A stretch of 64,000 nt of DNA from Symbiodinium microadriaticum (Eukaryota > Sar > Dinophyceae > Suessiales > Symbiodiniaceae). A model generated the notes under the pieces. That model searched no databases, was not told the DNA's origin, and worked only from the letters and a program-made list of their open reading frames with translations. The DNA lies in assembly GCA_001939145.1 (NCBI GenBank), contig LSRX01000594.1, forward strand, positions 332,584 through 396,583, written 5' to 3'. The translations under genes and the position numbers were made by a program. Position 1 is the first letter of the stretch; the number at the start of each line of letters is the position of its first letter. This document shows positions 1 through 8,752 of the stretch, in pieces.

Positions 1-61
1 CGGGCTCTCGATGGCACCAAGAAGCTTAAAACCCGTAAAGAAGCGTAACCCGACCGTATTA

Positions 62-1826
62 TCAGGCCGCGGTAATGAAGGCGGGTTTACGATCCTTGGC
101 CACGGCCGCTACATCTGGATGCATGGCCTTGCAGATGGCCTCGTCCCAAAAGCGCATGAACTTAGCCAAACGGGACAAGGCTCGGAGTTGCTGTTGCCTC
201 CAAACTCGGATGCATGGGCCTAGAGTGCACATACCCCGGCATGCGAACAGCGAATCGTCATCAAGCTGTGCTGCGGTGTCAAAGGGGTTGGGCAAGCAAG
301 TCGCAAACTGCATATGTGTACTCTTACCGAGTCCTGGCGGGAGCAAAGGCGGGCTGGCGTGTTTAGCATTGGGGCCTGCACCTTGTAAGCCAACTGCCTG
401 CCTCGAGGCAGCCACGTGTGACTGTTGTCTCCACTCGGGTCCTTGCGGAGCAGCCGGCAGGCCTCGCATTTGTGTGTCCACCCAGTAGACCTGTAACTTA
501 GCAAGAGCAACGTTCAAGCCGGGGGAAGGACACAGGTCGGGCAGGACTACACCAGACGGGGCTAGGGAGCGACAAGTGAGCCTAGCAAGCTCAGTCCAAC
601 CTAAAACACCCGGAAAATTATCAACTAGACCCGGCTGCCACACAGAATCCTGGGCATTCTGTCGGATATGCTTCTCGAGGCCAACATAGGCCGCGGGTGG
701 AATGGCACTGGCTTGCGGGCAAAGCTGAAACAGCATGATAAGCGCAAGCATGCAAGACGGGACATGGAAGCTGTTGCCGATCAGAGAGCATCGCACTTGC
801 TCAGCCTGAGTCTCCGACCGAGGCGTCCGTGGGGCCCACTTGAGTGCAGCAGGCGGAATGCCCATGATCTGAGCCCTTTCTGATGAATTCGGCACCCTCC
901 ATTGATCTTTCTTCCAGAGCAGAGCATGCTCCTCATAGTTGAACAAGGGGAACCACTGCCCGTGTTCACGGAAGCGTCGCATGACGACGGGGTCCTGCCG
1001 GGGTCCATGGTCTGGCGGGGGCTGAAATGCACGGCTGAACACAGGAAAACACGGGCCGTCATCAGAAGCTTTAGCATTCGCAACTGGATCAAATCGAGGC
1101 TTGAAGTCATCTGCGAAGGAGATGCTAGGCGGCCACGGCCACTTGCCCTGCCATCCGAGGCGCCAGCCACCGGCACATGCCTGAGAAGTCACATTCGGAG
1201 GTAGCTTGGGCTGCGACACATCCTGAGCGCTGCGGTGGCCATTGGAACACCAGAAAAGTCTTTTGCGTCGAGTCCACCCAAACGAAGCCGCAGACACCTG
1301 AACAGGCGGGCCATTCAGGGCTGCTGAAGCGGCTTGAAGAAACTCTGGAGGGCAGCCCGCCACGTTTTCGAGCATGGCGAAAACCGGAATGGACAAGTGC
1401 AATTCCTTCACCACCTGTCTACACTGATCAGCAATGTCAGGCACAGCGCGGAACAGCTGCGAGCGAGCAGAAGCAAGCCCTGGTCTACCCGAGTGCAGTG
1501 GGCTGACATCCTGACAAGGGGAGCCGCCCGCCACAAGAATGACAGTGAAATGACCTCGTCGCAACTGCACTGCAACCTGAGCCGGGTCAAAGTCGTGAAC
1601 ATCCCCCATGTGTTTGAAAAGTTTTCTGGGTGACATAGGCAGCATCCGGGTCAGTCTCCCAGCACATGGCAGCAAAGCTGGCACCGAGGGCAAGCAAAGC
1701 AATCAACAGCGCTCCTATGCCGTCGAATAAGCTGAGGACGAGGACGGGCCCGTCCATGGCAAGGCCCACTGCAGCTGTGGCAGCGGAGAGACCCCGGCAT
1801 ACGTGACAAAGCGAAGCCCAGAACAC
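62..1826 (-). CDS. C5-cytosine DNA methyltransferase of a mobile element, frame-shifted
   Basis: Transfers a methyl group from SAM to C5 of cytosine in DNA. Motif I (LSLFDGIGALL, about 1755-1720) binds SAM. Motif IV (GGSPCQ, with the catalytic Cys at residue 63 of the 1702-62 frame) and motif VI (LENV, residues 111-114) follow. An Arg-rich motif VIII (WTRRKRLFW, 143-151), a target-recognition stretch ending WRVPNSSERAQIMGIP (268-283) and the terminal GNSF motif (309-312) complete the fold. About 200 further residues of unknown role follow. Motif I is in a different frame from the rest: the reading frame leaves near the GGGCCC at ~1745 and returns near the runs AAAACTTTTC/GGGGG at ~1603-1622. 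The upstream dioxygenase frame is the same as the main methyltransferase frame, so both were probably one polyprotein. The two compensating shifts suggest decay, assembly error or recoding. Confidence 0.85.
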
Positions 1827-2635
1827 TGGTCAGCCGGAACTAGCTCACAACGTTTACAGGTGACCTTGCGAGCTCTTGCATTCACACAGTCCGCAGAATC
1901 AGCGCGAGCATGAACATGGCGAACCCCATTCGGGGCCGTCCCTGATGCGCCAGTGCAAGAAACCTTACGGGAAGGCAAAGAGGCAGGGGCAGGGAGAGGG
2001 AACCCTAAGCACCGAAGCCTATCCAACACCGAATCCCGAGCCCCGTGTACATCAGCATGCGTATAACAAGTGATGGACCAGCGGTCATCTCGCCACGGCA
2101 GCGACGCATGTCGCCAAGCCGGCCGAAAGAAGATCGCACGATCATGATTGTCGAAGCTGCTAGCAGACACAGGCGAAGCAGTTTCATCTAGAACATGACT
2201 ACCGCAGCTGTCCTCGACTAGGAGTCCCCCGCCCTGGAAGTCGCCAAGGGCGATCGTCATGTTCCAGCTACGCGGGCAGTTGGCGGCGTCCACATGATCA
2301 GATGCCTGAACGTTATGCGCAATTGCAATGGAGGACCAGGTCATCTGGGGGGCATACTCGCGCAGGCAGCGATTCAGCTCAATGACAAAGGCAGAACGAG
2401 TGCTAGCCGTCCTGGTGATGCCCTGTCCCGTGCGACTACTAAAGAAACCCAAAATAAAATACTCTGTCTTGGCGGCCGAGCCCAGGACTGATGGGCGGCT
2501 GTTGGCCACAGGCTCCAACAAGGAGGCTTGCAAAAGGCTGAGACAATGATTCGAGGCCTCGAATGGGCGACCGAGGCTAGGGCTCTCATCGGTCGAGGCC
2601 GTCGCAACAACCTCACGAACACTCGTGGCACACAC
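1715..2635 (-). CDS. 2-oxoglutarate/Fe(II) dioxygenase-like domain joined to the methyltransferase
   Basis: A 306-residue frame whose middle carries the signature of the double-stranded beta-helix dioxygenases. It has HVD at residues 114-116 (Fe ligands), then IALGDFQGGGLLVE (128-141), a distal Fe-ligand His at 176 in WRHASLPW, and a 2-oxoglutarate-binding Arg at 185 in DDRWSIT. The order and spacing (HxD, GxFxGG, W-x-H, R nine residues later) resemble TET/JBP- and AlkB-like enzymes that oxidise methylated bases, and similar domains are known from transposon proteins. Substrate and function are inferred. Residues 230-280 are Cys-rich (VTCKRCELVPADQC) and run directly toward the methyltransferase motif I. 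The frame reaches a stop at 1715 just where the methyltransferase continues in a shifted frame. The first ~60 residues have no recognised domain. Confidence 0.65.
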   Translation of the reverse strand: MCATSVREVVATASTDESPSLGRPFEASNHCLSLLQASLLEPVANSRPSVLGSAAKTEYFILGFFSSRTGQGITRTASTRSAFVIELNRCLREYAPQMTWSSIAIAHNVQASDHVDAANCPRSWNMTIALGDFQGGGLLVEDSCGSHVLDETASPVSASSFDNHDRAIFFRPAWRHASLPWRDDRWSITCYTHADVHGARDSVLDRLRCLGFPLPAPASLPSRKVSCTGASGTAPNGVRHVHARADSADCVNARARKVTCKRCELVPADQCSGLRFVTYAGVSPLPQLQWALPWTGPSSSSAYSTA

Positions 2636-2789
2636 ACAATCTCACGAGCACTATGTCCAGACGCCCGTGGATTGGGAGGTGGGGCGGCTCAGGGTGTTGC
2701 GGCCCACACTCCTCCACACCAAGGTTCGGCGATGGTACGACGGCCTCACCCAGAGCTTGGACGCCCTGGCTGTCTGGGCGGCCTGCTTC

Positions 2790-3473
2790 CTATTTCATCT
2801 TGCGATGCGGGCAATTGGTTCTGTTGTGTTTCTTAGAAGCACAAACCGTCCCATCAGACAAAATCACATCACAGATGTCCAACTTACCGCAGCTTCCATC
2901 ACAGCCGCGGTTGTCGTTGTTGCGCTTGCAAATCGGCTGGCCATTGTAATGAGTGGCAGTACGAAGCTTCTTCTCTGGGGAGCCGGCGGGCTGATTATTG
3001 TCCTCAAGGCTACGCGTCAGCTGCGGCGGGAGCGACCAACGAAGTTCATGTTCCCTCCATGCCTTGTTGAGTGCCTCGCCCTGAGCATAGCCCTGACGAA
3101 CCAACTCAATCATGCGAGCACGTGTGTTCTCATCCCGGGACCTCACGAAATCAAGGAGGGCCGAGGGCGACATGTCAGCTAGAGCCGTGCAGCAAATGCG
3201 CAAGATGGTATCTGGGTAACGCATGTTGTCACTCAAGGGCGAGAAGATCACATCCTTGCCCGGGTCCTCTTTGGACTGAACCTTGTGTTGTCCGACAATC
3301 GCGTACCCATAAGCAAGAATCCTGAGGGCTTTATAATATTCAAGCACAGATCGTACCGGAATTTGCTCCTCTTGGTCAAGCTTGAGGCGCACCTGATCAT
3401 TCAACTGGATTGTTTTGTCATGCTGAGGTTTGGAGGCCATGAACAAGCTTTTGATCTTGGTGACTGCAATCAC
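2790..3473 (-). CDS. Gag-like protein, C-terminal part with a Cys/His zinc knuckle
   Basis: A 227-codon frame opening with GTG. It is helical and charged over residues 20-170. It ends in a zinc-binding cluster with Cys at 182, 191, 195, 201, 211 and 221 and His at 216 and 223, of the kind found after dinoflagellate retroelement gag domains (ICKRNNDNRGC, CDGSCGK, CASKKHNRTNCPH). It overlaps the 3901-3470 frame by the four bases GTGA, and the previous frame has no start codon of its own requirement here. The two are probably halves of one protein joined by a -1 shift in the C-rich stretch TCACCCCCACGG, either recoded or a one-base indel. The role proposed is nucleic-acid packaging for the element; this is inferred from the zinc knuckle and position. 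Confidence 0.6.
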   Translation of the reverse strand: MIAVTKIKSLFMASKPQHDKTIQLNDQVRLKLDQEEQIPVRSVLEYYKALRILAYGYAIVGQHKVQSKEDPGKDVIFSPLSDNMRYPDTILRICCTALADMSPSALLDFVRSRDENTRARMIELVRQGYAQGEALNKAWREHELRWSLPPQLTRSLEDNNQPAGSPEKKLRTATHYNGQPICKRNNDNRGCDGSCGKLDICDVILSDGTVCASKKHNRTNCPHRKMK

Positions 3474-3901
3474 CGTGGGGGTGAGCCGCTGAGCTTCACG
3501 AGGAGCGTATCAGCCGGCATATAATGGACGTCGATCTCGACCTGATATGTCTGCTGAAATTGTTGAAGCAGCGTTTCTTGGGTTGAGTGCTCAAGTGCGC
3601 ATTCGAGCTCCTCAACCGTCTCTCCCTGTTGCTTCTTATGCTCGTTGCGCAGCAGAGTAGTGCGCGCAGCACGCCAAGCAGCCCGGGCCCTCGCCAAGTA
3701 GAGGGGATTGTCCTTGGTCTCGGGACACTGATCAATCAAGACGGCCTTGATCTCCGTCTCGTAGTCCTTGATGGTGACTATGTTGACGAAGTCGTCCAGA
3801 GACTCCATCTTGAGGGTCCCCAAACAATGCTCAACAAAGGCATCTGGGAGCTTGGCATCGACTAAACAGCGCCGCAGAGCGTCAGCTTTCAGCTTGGCCA
3901 T
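3470..3901 (-). CDS. Gag-like protein, N-terminal part
   Basis: A 143-residue frame starting at ATG (MAKLKADALRRCLVDAKLP). It is rich in charged, probably helical sequence: a central segment LARARAAWRAARTTLLRNEH and a Gln/Glu-rich part near residues 90-115. There are no catalytic motifs and no membrane segment. It directly precedes, and overlaps by four bases, the zinc-knuckle frame ending at 2790, so it most likely supplies the N-terminal part of the same gag-like protein. The ATG is a plausible start because upstream sequence in this frame is not coding-like and the gap back to the next frame is about 150 bases. Confidence 0.55.
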   Translation of the reverse strand: MAKLKADALRRCLVDAKLPDAFVEHCLGTLKMESLDDFVNIVTIKDYETEIKAVLIDQCPETKDNPLYLARARAAWRAARTTLLRNEHKKQQGETVEELECALEHSTQETLLQQFQQTYQVEIDVHYMPADTLLVKLSGSPPR

Positions 3902-4053
3902 GGCTGAGCACCTCCCTCACGTTGAGTCTCAAAAGGACTGCACAGACACCAACTCGAAGCAACGCTCAGGCTCACGCAGCGGCTGACACAGTGCGATACA
4001 GAAGTTGTTTCAAGAGCACTCAAAACGGGAATGCCACCCTGTTGTGCACGAAA

Positions 4054-4431
4054 TCAGCGACCTGCCCGCTCACAGGCGGTGCAGTTATGATGATTATGTC
4101 CTCGTTTGTTGCGAGAACAGTAGCCTGTAAGACACGAGGTGCACGGAATGCCGCATGGAATGTCCGAGCGCCTAACACGAGTGTCTACGCGCGTCTCAGG
4201 CGGGGCTGCACTCGGCTGGGCCGTCGGCTGCCACGTCGACGAACTCCACGACGACGATGTAGCCGTCCATGTGCCGCCTTGGTCACGCTCCACTTGGTCC
4301 AAGGCCTGGCGAAGGATCTGCAACCACGATGGTGGCAGCCGCGACAGGGCCTCCACAAGTGTATCGAGAGACGGAGGGCTGCCCTGAGTCTGCCCCATAG
4401 CCGCAGGACCACTATGGCAGCGAGCAAACAA
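4054..4431 (-). CDS. Small Cys/His-rich protein of the mobile element
   Basis: 125 residues. The first 50 form a Leu-rich, probably helical segment (SLDTLVEALSRLPPSWLQIL). A Ser/Thr/Trp/Pro-rich linker follows. The C-terminal 35 residues carry a dense metal-binding cluster with Cys at 93, 97, 100, 105, 117 and 120 and His at 112, 114 and 115, ending two residues before the stop. It resembles the short zinc modules that accompany retroelement proteins but I cannot name a family. It lies between the recombinase and the gag-like frames on the same strand. It could be a separate protein or an exposed part of a polyprotein. Confidence 0.45.
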   Translation of the reverse strand: MFARCHSGPAAMGQTQGSPPSLDTLVEALSRLPPSWLQILRQALDQVERDQGGTWTATSSSWSSSTWQPTAQPSAAPPETRVDTRVRRSDIPCGIPCTSCLTGYCSRNKRGHNHHNCTACERAGR

Positions 4432-4644
4432 GGGGGGGAAAGGAATCAGGGACAGCAGCCCAAGCCAGGACGCCAGAGCGTACCAGAGTACAACTCAGAA
4501 GCGCAAGCCGAAGGCAGGAGGGAGATACCACCCATGAGCCATGTGCCACAATGGAGTCGCACAGCAGCGATGCACACAGGCACAACCTGTATTACAAAGC
4601 AGACACCAGCTCGAAGCGACAACTAAGACGCCACAGCAGAATTT

Positions 4645-6141
4645 TCATCCGCCCCGGCACCTATCCTGCAGCGACTTAGGGGCTCGGCACAGACACTTAC
4701 GGCACATCTTAATGCCTGGCTCGATGCCAGAGCCTCGTGCGCAATGAGGCGCATCGAAAGGCAAGTCCTGGCAGAAAGGCACGAAGCGGACACCCGCCAT
4801 GCCTTGAACCAGGTGACACGCTCCTTTCAAGGATTGTTGAAACCATGCTACAGCATCAGGATCCTCACTGCTGCTAGACTCGCCCGACGAGCTGCTGGCA
4901 GAATCAGAAGACTCCGAACCAGGCCGAAACTCGCCCTGCTGAATCGAAGCAGCGGCAGGATGCCACTCGGATTTGCGAAGCTCCTGAGTGACATCATCAG
5001 TGGCAGGCAAATTCTGTCGAAAGTCATCCCACGAAAGCTTGAAAGAGACTCGCCTGGCCACCATGAAAATTGACACCAGAACCTCCTGCTTGATACGAGC
5101 AGAAGTAAACACCTTGTCATTGGCATAATGCTGGGCCATGTGATGCACTGCACGAGGCTGGGCTCGATCCGCTGTAGCCGTGGGCCGCTCCTGCCAGTTG
5201 CCGATTGCCAAACGATGCTCCTCGGGAAGTCGCAAGATATCCGCCGCTGTAGGCAAAAACCTGCGGAGGCTGTAAGATGAGAAAGCCTTCACATCGGCCT
5301 CCGGAATACCAAGCCCCAGCAGCACAGCACGCAAGAAGTCTGTAAAGCGAGGCAGCGACATGGCAACCAAGCGGCGCTTTGATGAAGCCGTCAAAGGCTC
5401 ACCCTTAGGGACCTCGTAATCATGAACAAGAAAGTCAGGATCACGACCCAAGGCACGCCTCACCTCAGAATTGTCCAGCATGACCTGTTCCGCGAGAGGC
5501 AAGCCAAAGGGGAGAATTGCCGGACAAGCCCAATCAAAAGGAGGCTGAGTCTGTTGAACCCTCCGCTTGCCCTTGCGACAGGTGGCCCGAAGAAAACTAT
5601 AGCAAAGCCGAAGATTATGTGATCGCTGAAGATGGCGAAAACGCAAACACGCCACCAGCGCAAGCAATGCATGGCACACAAAAGAACGAACGGCTCCTTG
5701 AGCTGACGCACCTGCCTTACACAATGCAAGCACAATCCGCAACGAAAGAGGCTCACGCTGCAGAGCCGTGTGCCCCAGGGTCGGCGCAGACCAATGACTA
5801 ACTAAGGCATCCTGAAGAGGAAAGGGCACCCCAACATGGCGGCGCCACCACATCAGAGCTCCAAATGCCCCGGAGGCCGCGGTAGGGCCGTTACGACTAA
5901 TGTCCTGAAAGAATGAAGACAACGTCACAGCTGTAGGCCTCCAGAACGGTTGATCAATCGGAGCATGCTTGCTGTGCCAATCAACCCAACGGCGCATGGC
6001 CGCTCTATGGCTGACGAGGCGGTCATCGCTGAGGGATTGAAACTTACGATCAAACAGAGGGCGTGCCTCATCTTGCTGGAGCACCAAATCGGCGCCAAAG
6101 ACCAGATTAGCAGAACCACACAAAATAGCGATCTGAAACAT
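4645..6141 (-). CDS. Tyrosine recombinase (DIRS/Crypton-like integrase)
   Basis: 498 residues. A site-specific recombinase would cut and rejoin DNA through a tyrosine to integrate the element. Box I Arg is at 167 in ACLRFRHLQRS. A Lys region follows (RKGKRR, 189-194). Box II is SSYSLRRFLPT with Arg 293/294, then a Trp/His position in AIGNWQE (312-318), and the candidate nucleophile Tyr 339 in HHMAQHYANDK. Residues 405-425 are Ser-rich and acidic. The C-terminus has a small zinc-like cluster (MCRKCLCRAPKSLQDRC). The coding frame seems to begin upstream in another frame (6551-6142), so the ATG at 6141 may be internal. The closest known groups are DIRS/Ngaro retroelements and Cryptons; which of them cannot be told without a tree. 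Confidence 0.7.
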   Translation of the reverse strand: MFQIAILCGSANLVFGADLVLQQDEARPLFDRKFQSLSDDRLVSHRAAMRRWVDWHSKHAPIDQPFWRPTAVTLSSFFQDISRNGPTAASGAFGALMWWRRHVGVPFPLQDALVSHWSAPTLGHTALQREPLSLRIVLALCKAGASAQGAVRSFVCHALLALVACLRFRHLQRSHNLRLCYSFLRATCRKGKRRVQQTQPPFDWACPAILPFGLPLAEQVMLDNSEVRRALGRDPDFLVHDYEVPKGEPLTASSKRRLVAMSLPRFTDFLRAVLLGLGIPEADVKAFSSYSLRRFLPTAADILRLPEEHRLAIGNWQERPTATADRAQPRAVHHMAQHYANDKVFTSARIKQEVLVSIFMVARRVSFKLSWDDFRQNLPATDDVTQELRKSEWHPAAASIQQGEFRPGSESSDSASSSSGESSSSEDPDAVAWFQQSLKGACHLVQGMAGVRFVPFCQDLPFDAPHCARGSGIEPGIKMCRKCLCRAPKSLQDRCRGG

Positions 6142-6551
6142 GGCCTGTAAGCACCCGGCCCTTCGATCATGTCTCGGCGGAAGAGAAGGAGTCGCGCCTG
6201 AGAAACGGCCTGAGTGTAGCTACGGGATCTGAGGGCAGCACGAGGGAACAGCCGCGCTTTGGGTCTGGCCCCCAGAAGTAAAGGCTGCTGGCCCAAATCA
6301 TGAGATGGCCGCTTGCTGGGAAGGGCCGGTGCTCGATGCAGCTGTTCTTGTACTCTCATCTGCACTCTCGCCACCCGCCAGGCATTAGTGATTTCGCGAA
6401 GCAACCGATCATCTGAAGAAAGTTCCAGCAATGAAAACTCGTCCGCAAAGTACTCAGATAAATCGGAATCGCTATCAATGCCCAGCGCAGTCAGAACATC
6501 ACAAGCGTCTTGGCTCAAAGCAGCTGACACGACCAGAGAGAACGCCACCAT
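6142..6551 (-). CDS. N-terminal part of the recombinase ORF, frame-shifted
   Basis: The frame starting at 6551 (MVAFSLVVSAALSQDACDVL) encodes an acidic helical segment (ALGIDSDSDLSEYFADEFSL) and a basic stretch, coding-like to about 6150. There the recombinase continues in a different frame and this frame becomes unlike protein. The two probably formed one protein with an indel near 6141-6170. Residues 15-60 resemble the helical leader that precedes recombinase domains in other elements, but I cannot assign a domain. Confidence 0.45.
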
Positions 6552-6672
6552 GGCGCACCCCTAAGAAAAGGCCAGTGCTGCAGCTGCTGAGCAGGACAGC
6601 TGCATGCAATGGCTACGTGGTTAAAAGTGCACATGTCCCTTCCCAACCAGCCATTCATGTGCAACTTAATTT

Positions 6673-6860
6673 ATTCGTTGGAGTTTGTTCAAAAGTGAAC
6701 AAATTCCAATGAATGCAATCGGGTTTGAGTGCCAAACCTCGATGTATTCGTTGGAATTTGTTCAACAGTGAACAAATTCCAATGAATGAAATCGGGTTTG
6801 AGTGCAAGACCTTGATTTATTCGTTGGAATGTGTTCAGTTGTGACCAAATTGCAACGAAG
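6673..6860. repeat. Three 73-bp tandem repeats, each with a long inverted repeat
   Basis: The motif starting ATTCGTTGGA begins at 6673, 6746 and 6819, a period of exactly 73 bp. Each unit contains two arms of about 18 bp (ATTCGTTGGAATTTGTTC and its near reverse complement GAACAAATTCCAATGAAT) separated by a loop of 4-7 bases. The third copy is more diverged in the right arm (ACCAAATTGCAACGAAG). Between hairpins lies a conserved spacer, ATCGGGTTTGAGTGC. The array sits about 120 bp upstream of the first recombinase-frame start, so it could be a terminal or regulatory part of the mobile element, or an unrelated satellite. Confidence 0.85.
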
Positions 6861-6889
6861 GCCAATGTTTAGTTACATATGATAAAGCG

Positions 6890-7450
6890 TGTTCCGGGTT
6901 TAGGCTCTCACAACTCGGACATGCCAGGCGAGGTTCGGCGTTTGGGGTTTAGGTTTCGGGTGAGGGTTGAGGGTTGAGGGTAGGGTCTAGACTTTACGCC
7001 CTCACAACTCGGACAAGCCAGGCGAGGTTCATGGTGCGAGGTCGGCGTGATACAGGAGGGTTTAGGAGGCTTTTTCCCTCTCGCAAAAGGAGGCTTTACG
7101 CTCTCACGACTCGGACATGCCAGGCGAGGTCCGTAGGGTTTAGGTTTTAGGGCTTCAGGGTTGTAGGGTTTTTGGGTTGGGCGTTCAGGGTTTACGGTCT
7201 AGGGAGGGTTTTTAGGGTTCAGGGTTTACTCTGTCACAACTCGGACATGCCAGGCGAGGTTCCAAAGTCACAGGTCGGCGTGAAACAGAACATACTCGAC
7301 TTGTCCAGTACCATACAAACAAGAAAAGGTAACAACAAACCCTCAACTAAGATACATAAAAAAACACCCAAAACAGACTCTAAGGATCACCAGCGCAGGC
7401 AAGCCACTACAGTGCAGACTTTGGAAGATTTACATGGAGGGTTTAGGGTT
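6890..7450. repeat. Telomere-like TTTAGGG variants interleaved with a conserved 30-bp block
   Basis: Many degenerate copies of GGGTTTAGG and GGGTTGAGG, matching the TTTAGGG telomere type reported for dinoflagellates. Between them, four near-identical copies of a block reading CTCACAACTCGGACATGC followed by CAGGCGAGGT occur at about 6906-6935, 7001-7030, 7103-7130 and 7233-7262. Three copies are preceded by TTTACG/TTTAC-like sequence. The short frames here are translations of repeats, not genes. Confidence 0.85.
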
Positions 7451-8508
7451 TAAGGCTCAGCGAGCGCACACGGACCCTGTAGTGAATGCACACTCGACCT
7501 TTTCGCGAGCGCACACTAGACCCCGCCCCTACCAAGTCTCAGCCCTTGAATATTCACACTTGGCTTTGATAGAACGGTGGGCCAGCGTCTGGTCCGGCAA
7601 TGCAATGAAGCTGGAGGATTCATATTGATATTGTTGAAAATAGAAATGTCTCAACATGTGGCTGCTGGTTAACTTTTGCATTCAATGGGCTGGTTCTTGA
7701 TATCTTGTCCCTATACCAACAAACCTTTACATACTTGTTCTGAATTAGTTCATTTGAAGTCTGTGCATGAGATACAGTAAGTCATCTTCATTGCTTCGTT
7801 GGTCGAGCTGGGCGTTGTCTTTGTGTACAATTCACTGTAAAAAGTTACACCTAGCAAATGATGACCATTAAACACTCATGTATGCTGCAACTGTTTGTAG
7901 GCTCACGTTCTTGTGCTGTTCAGACGTCTGTACTGTAAGCACGTGGTCAAGGCATACAGACATCAACACAGAACAATCAGGGACCCCCCATGCAAACACA
8001 AAGCACGCATAAGTCGATATCTTGCTATCTTAGGAAGTGCGTAACTCAAGCCGGCAAATTTGGATTGCTGTTTTATCGGATTGATGTTTTAAGTGTACTG
8101 GCGTGACTTAGCAATTTCGATTAGCTCGAGCTTCCCAAAGTGAAGGCTTCAATCGTAGATAAAGAGGCAAGCTCCGTGCTTAATGACCAAGCTAAAACAA
8201 TCGGTGAGCTGGTCTTCCCATACTGACATCTTCACGCAGAGGTTGCTGATTAATATCTATGTTTCTACAGGACCAAGGGGAGAAGTTCGTCAACAAATGT
8301 TTGGCAGTCATCTCGCATGAAGACTTGCCAAATGGATGGTTGAATTCTCCATTGAGGTTAAGTGCAAGCTGTGGGTCTTACTTAAACAAGCCAAGGCCGA
8401 GTAAACTATTGACATAACGACCGGCTCGAAATATAAATTGAAATTCTCAACCCAATGAAAGTACCCTTAAGCCTCCACGTCGAAACTTTCCTGGCGATGG
8501 TCTGTCGC
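7451..8508. other. AT-rich non-coding stretch
   Basis: No reading frame with protein-like composition on either strand. A second pair of short direct repeats (GCGAGCGCACAC) lies at about 7460-7515. I see nothing else. Confidence 0.5.
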
Positions 8509-8520
8509 CGGGGGGGGGGT

Positions 8521-8552
<32 letters not shown>

Positions 8553-8598
8553 TATATATATATATATATTTATTTATTTATATATGTGTGTGTGTATA
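8509..8598. repeat. Compound microsatellite (G)n(GATA)n(TA)n(TTTA)n(TG)n
   Basis: A run of G at 8511-8519 is followed by eight GATA units, about ten TA units, TTTA units and TG units. Confidence 0.95.
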
Positions 8599-8752
8599 GG
8601 GTCTCGGATCAATTGGTGCATCAGCGCACCATATCGCCAAGACCCCACTGCCTTGGCATCATTGCCCCATGGGGAAAAAGCACGTCTGCAGGCTACGGGA
8701 CAGCAAGTTTTTCATGCGAAGCTTCATCAAGCTGGCCGGCTTTCATATGCAT

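Larger units (their letters stand above)
62..6551 (-). mobile_element. Decayed tyrosine-recombinase element carrying a dioxygenase and a DNA methyltransferase
   Basis: Six to eight closely packed minus-strand reading frames with no recognisable introns, unlike the multi-exon genes in the rest of the window. In transcription order: a tyrosine recombinase (6551-4645), a small Cys/His protein (4431-4054), a gag-like protein in two overlapping frames (3901-2790), a 2-oxoglutarate/Fe(II) dioxygenase-like domain (2635-1715) and a cytosine-5 DNA methyltransferase (1826-62). Tyrosine recombinases occur in DIRS-type retroelements and Cryptons, and DNA methyltransferases are known cargo of dinoflagellate and other eukaryotic retrotransposons. 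No reverse transcriptase or RNase H is visible; either it lies left of position 1, or the recombinase and the gag/methyltransferase part come from two adjacent elements. Several frame changes suggest an inactive copy. Element ends were not identified. Confidence 0.7.
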
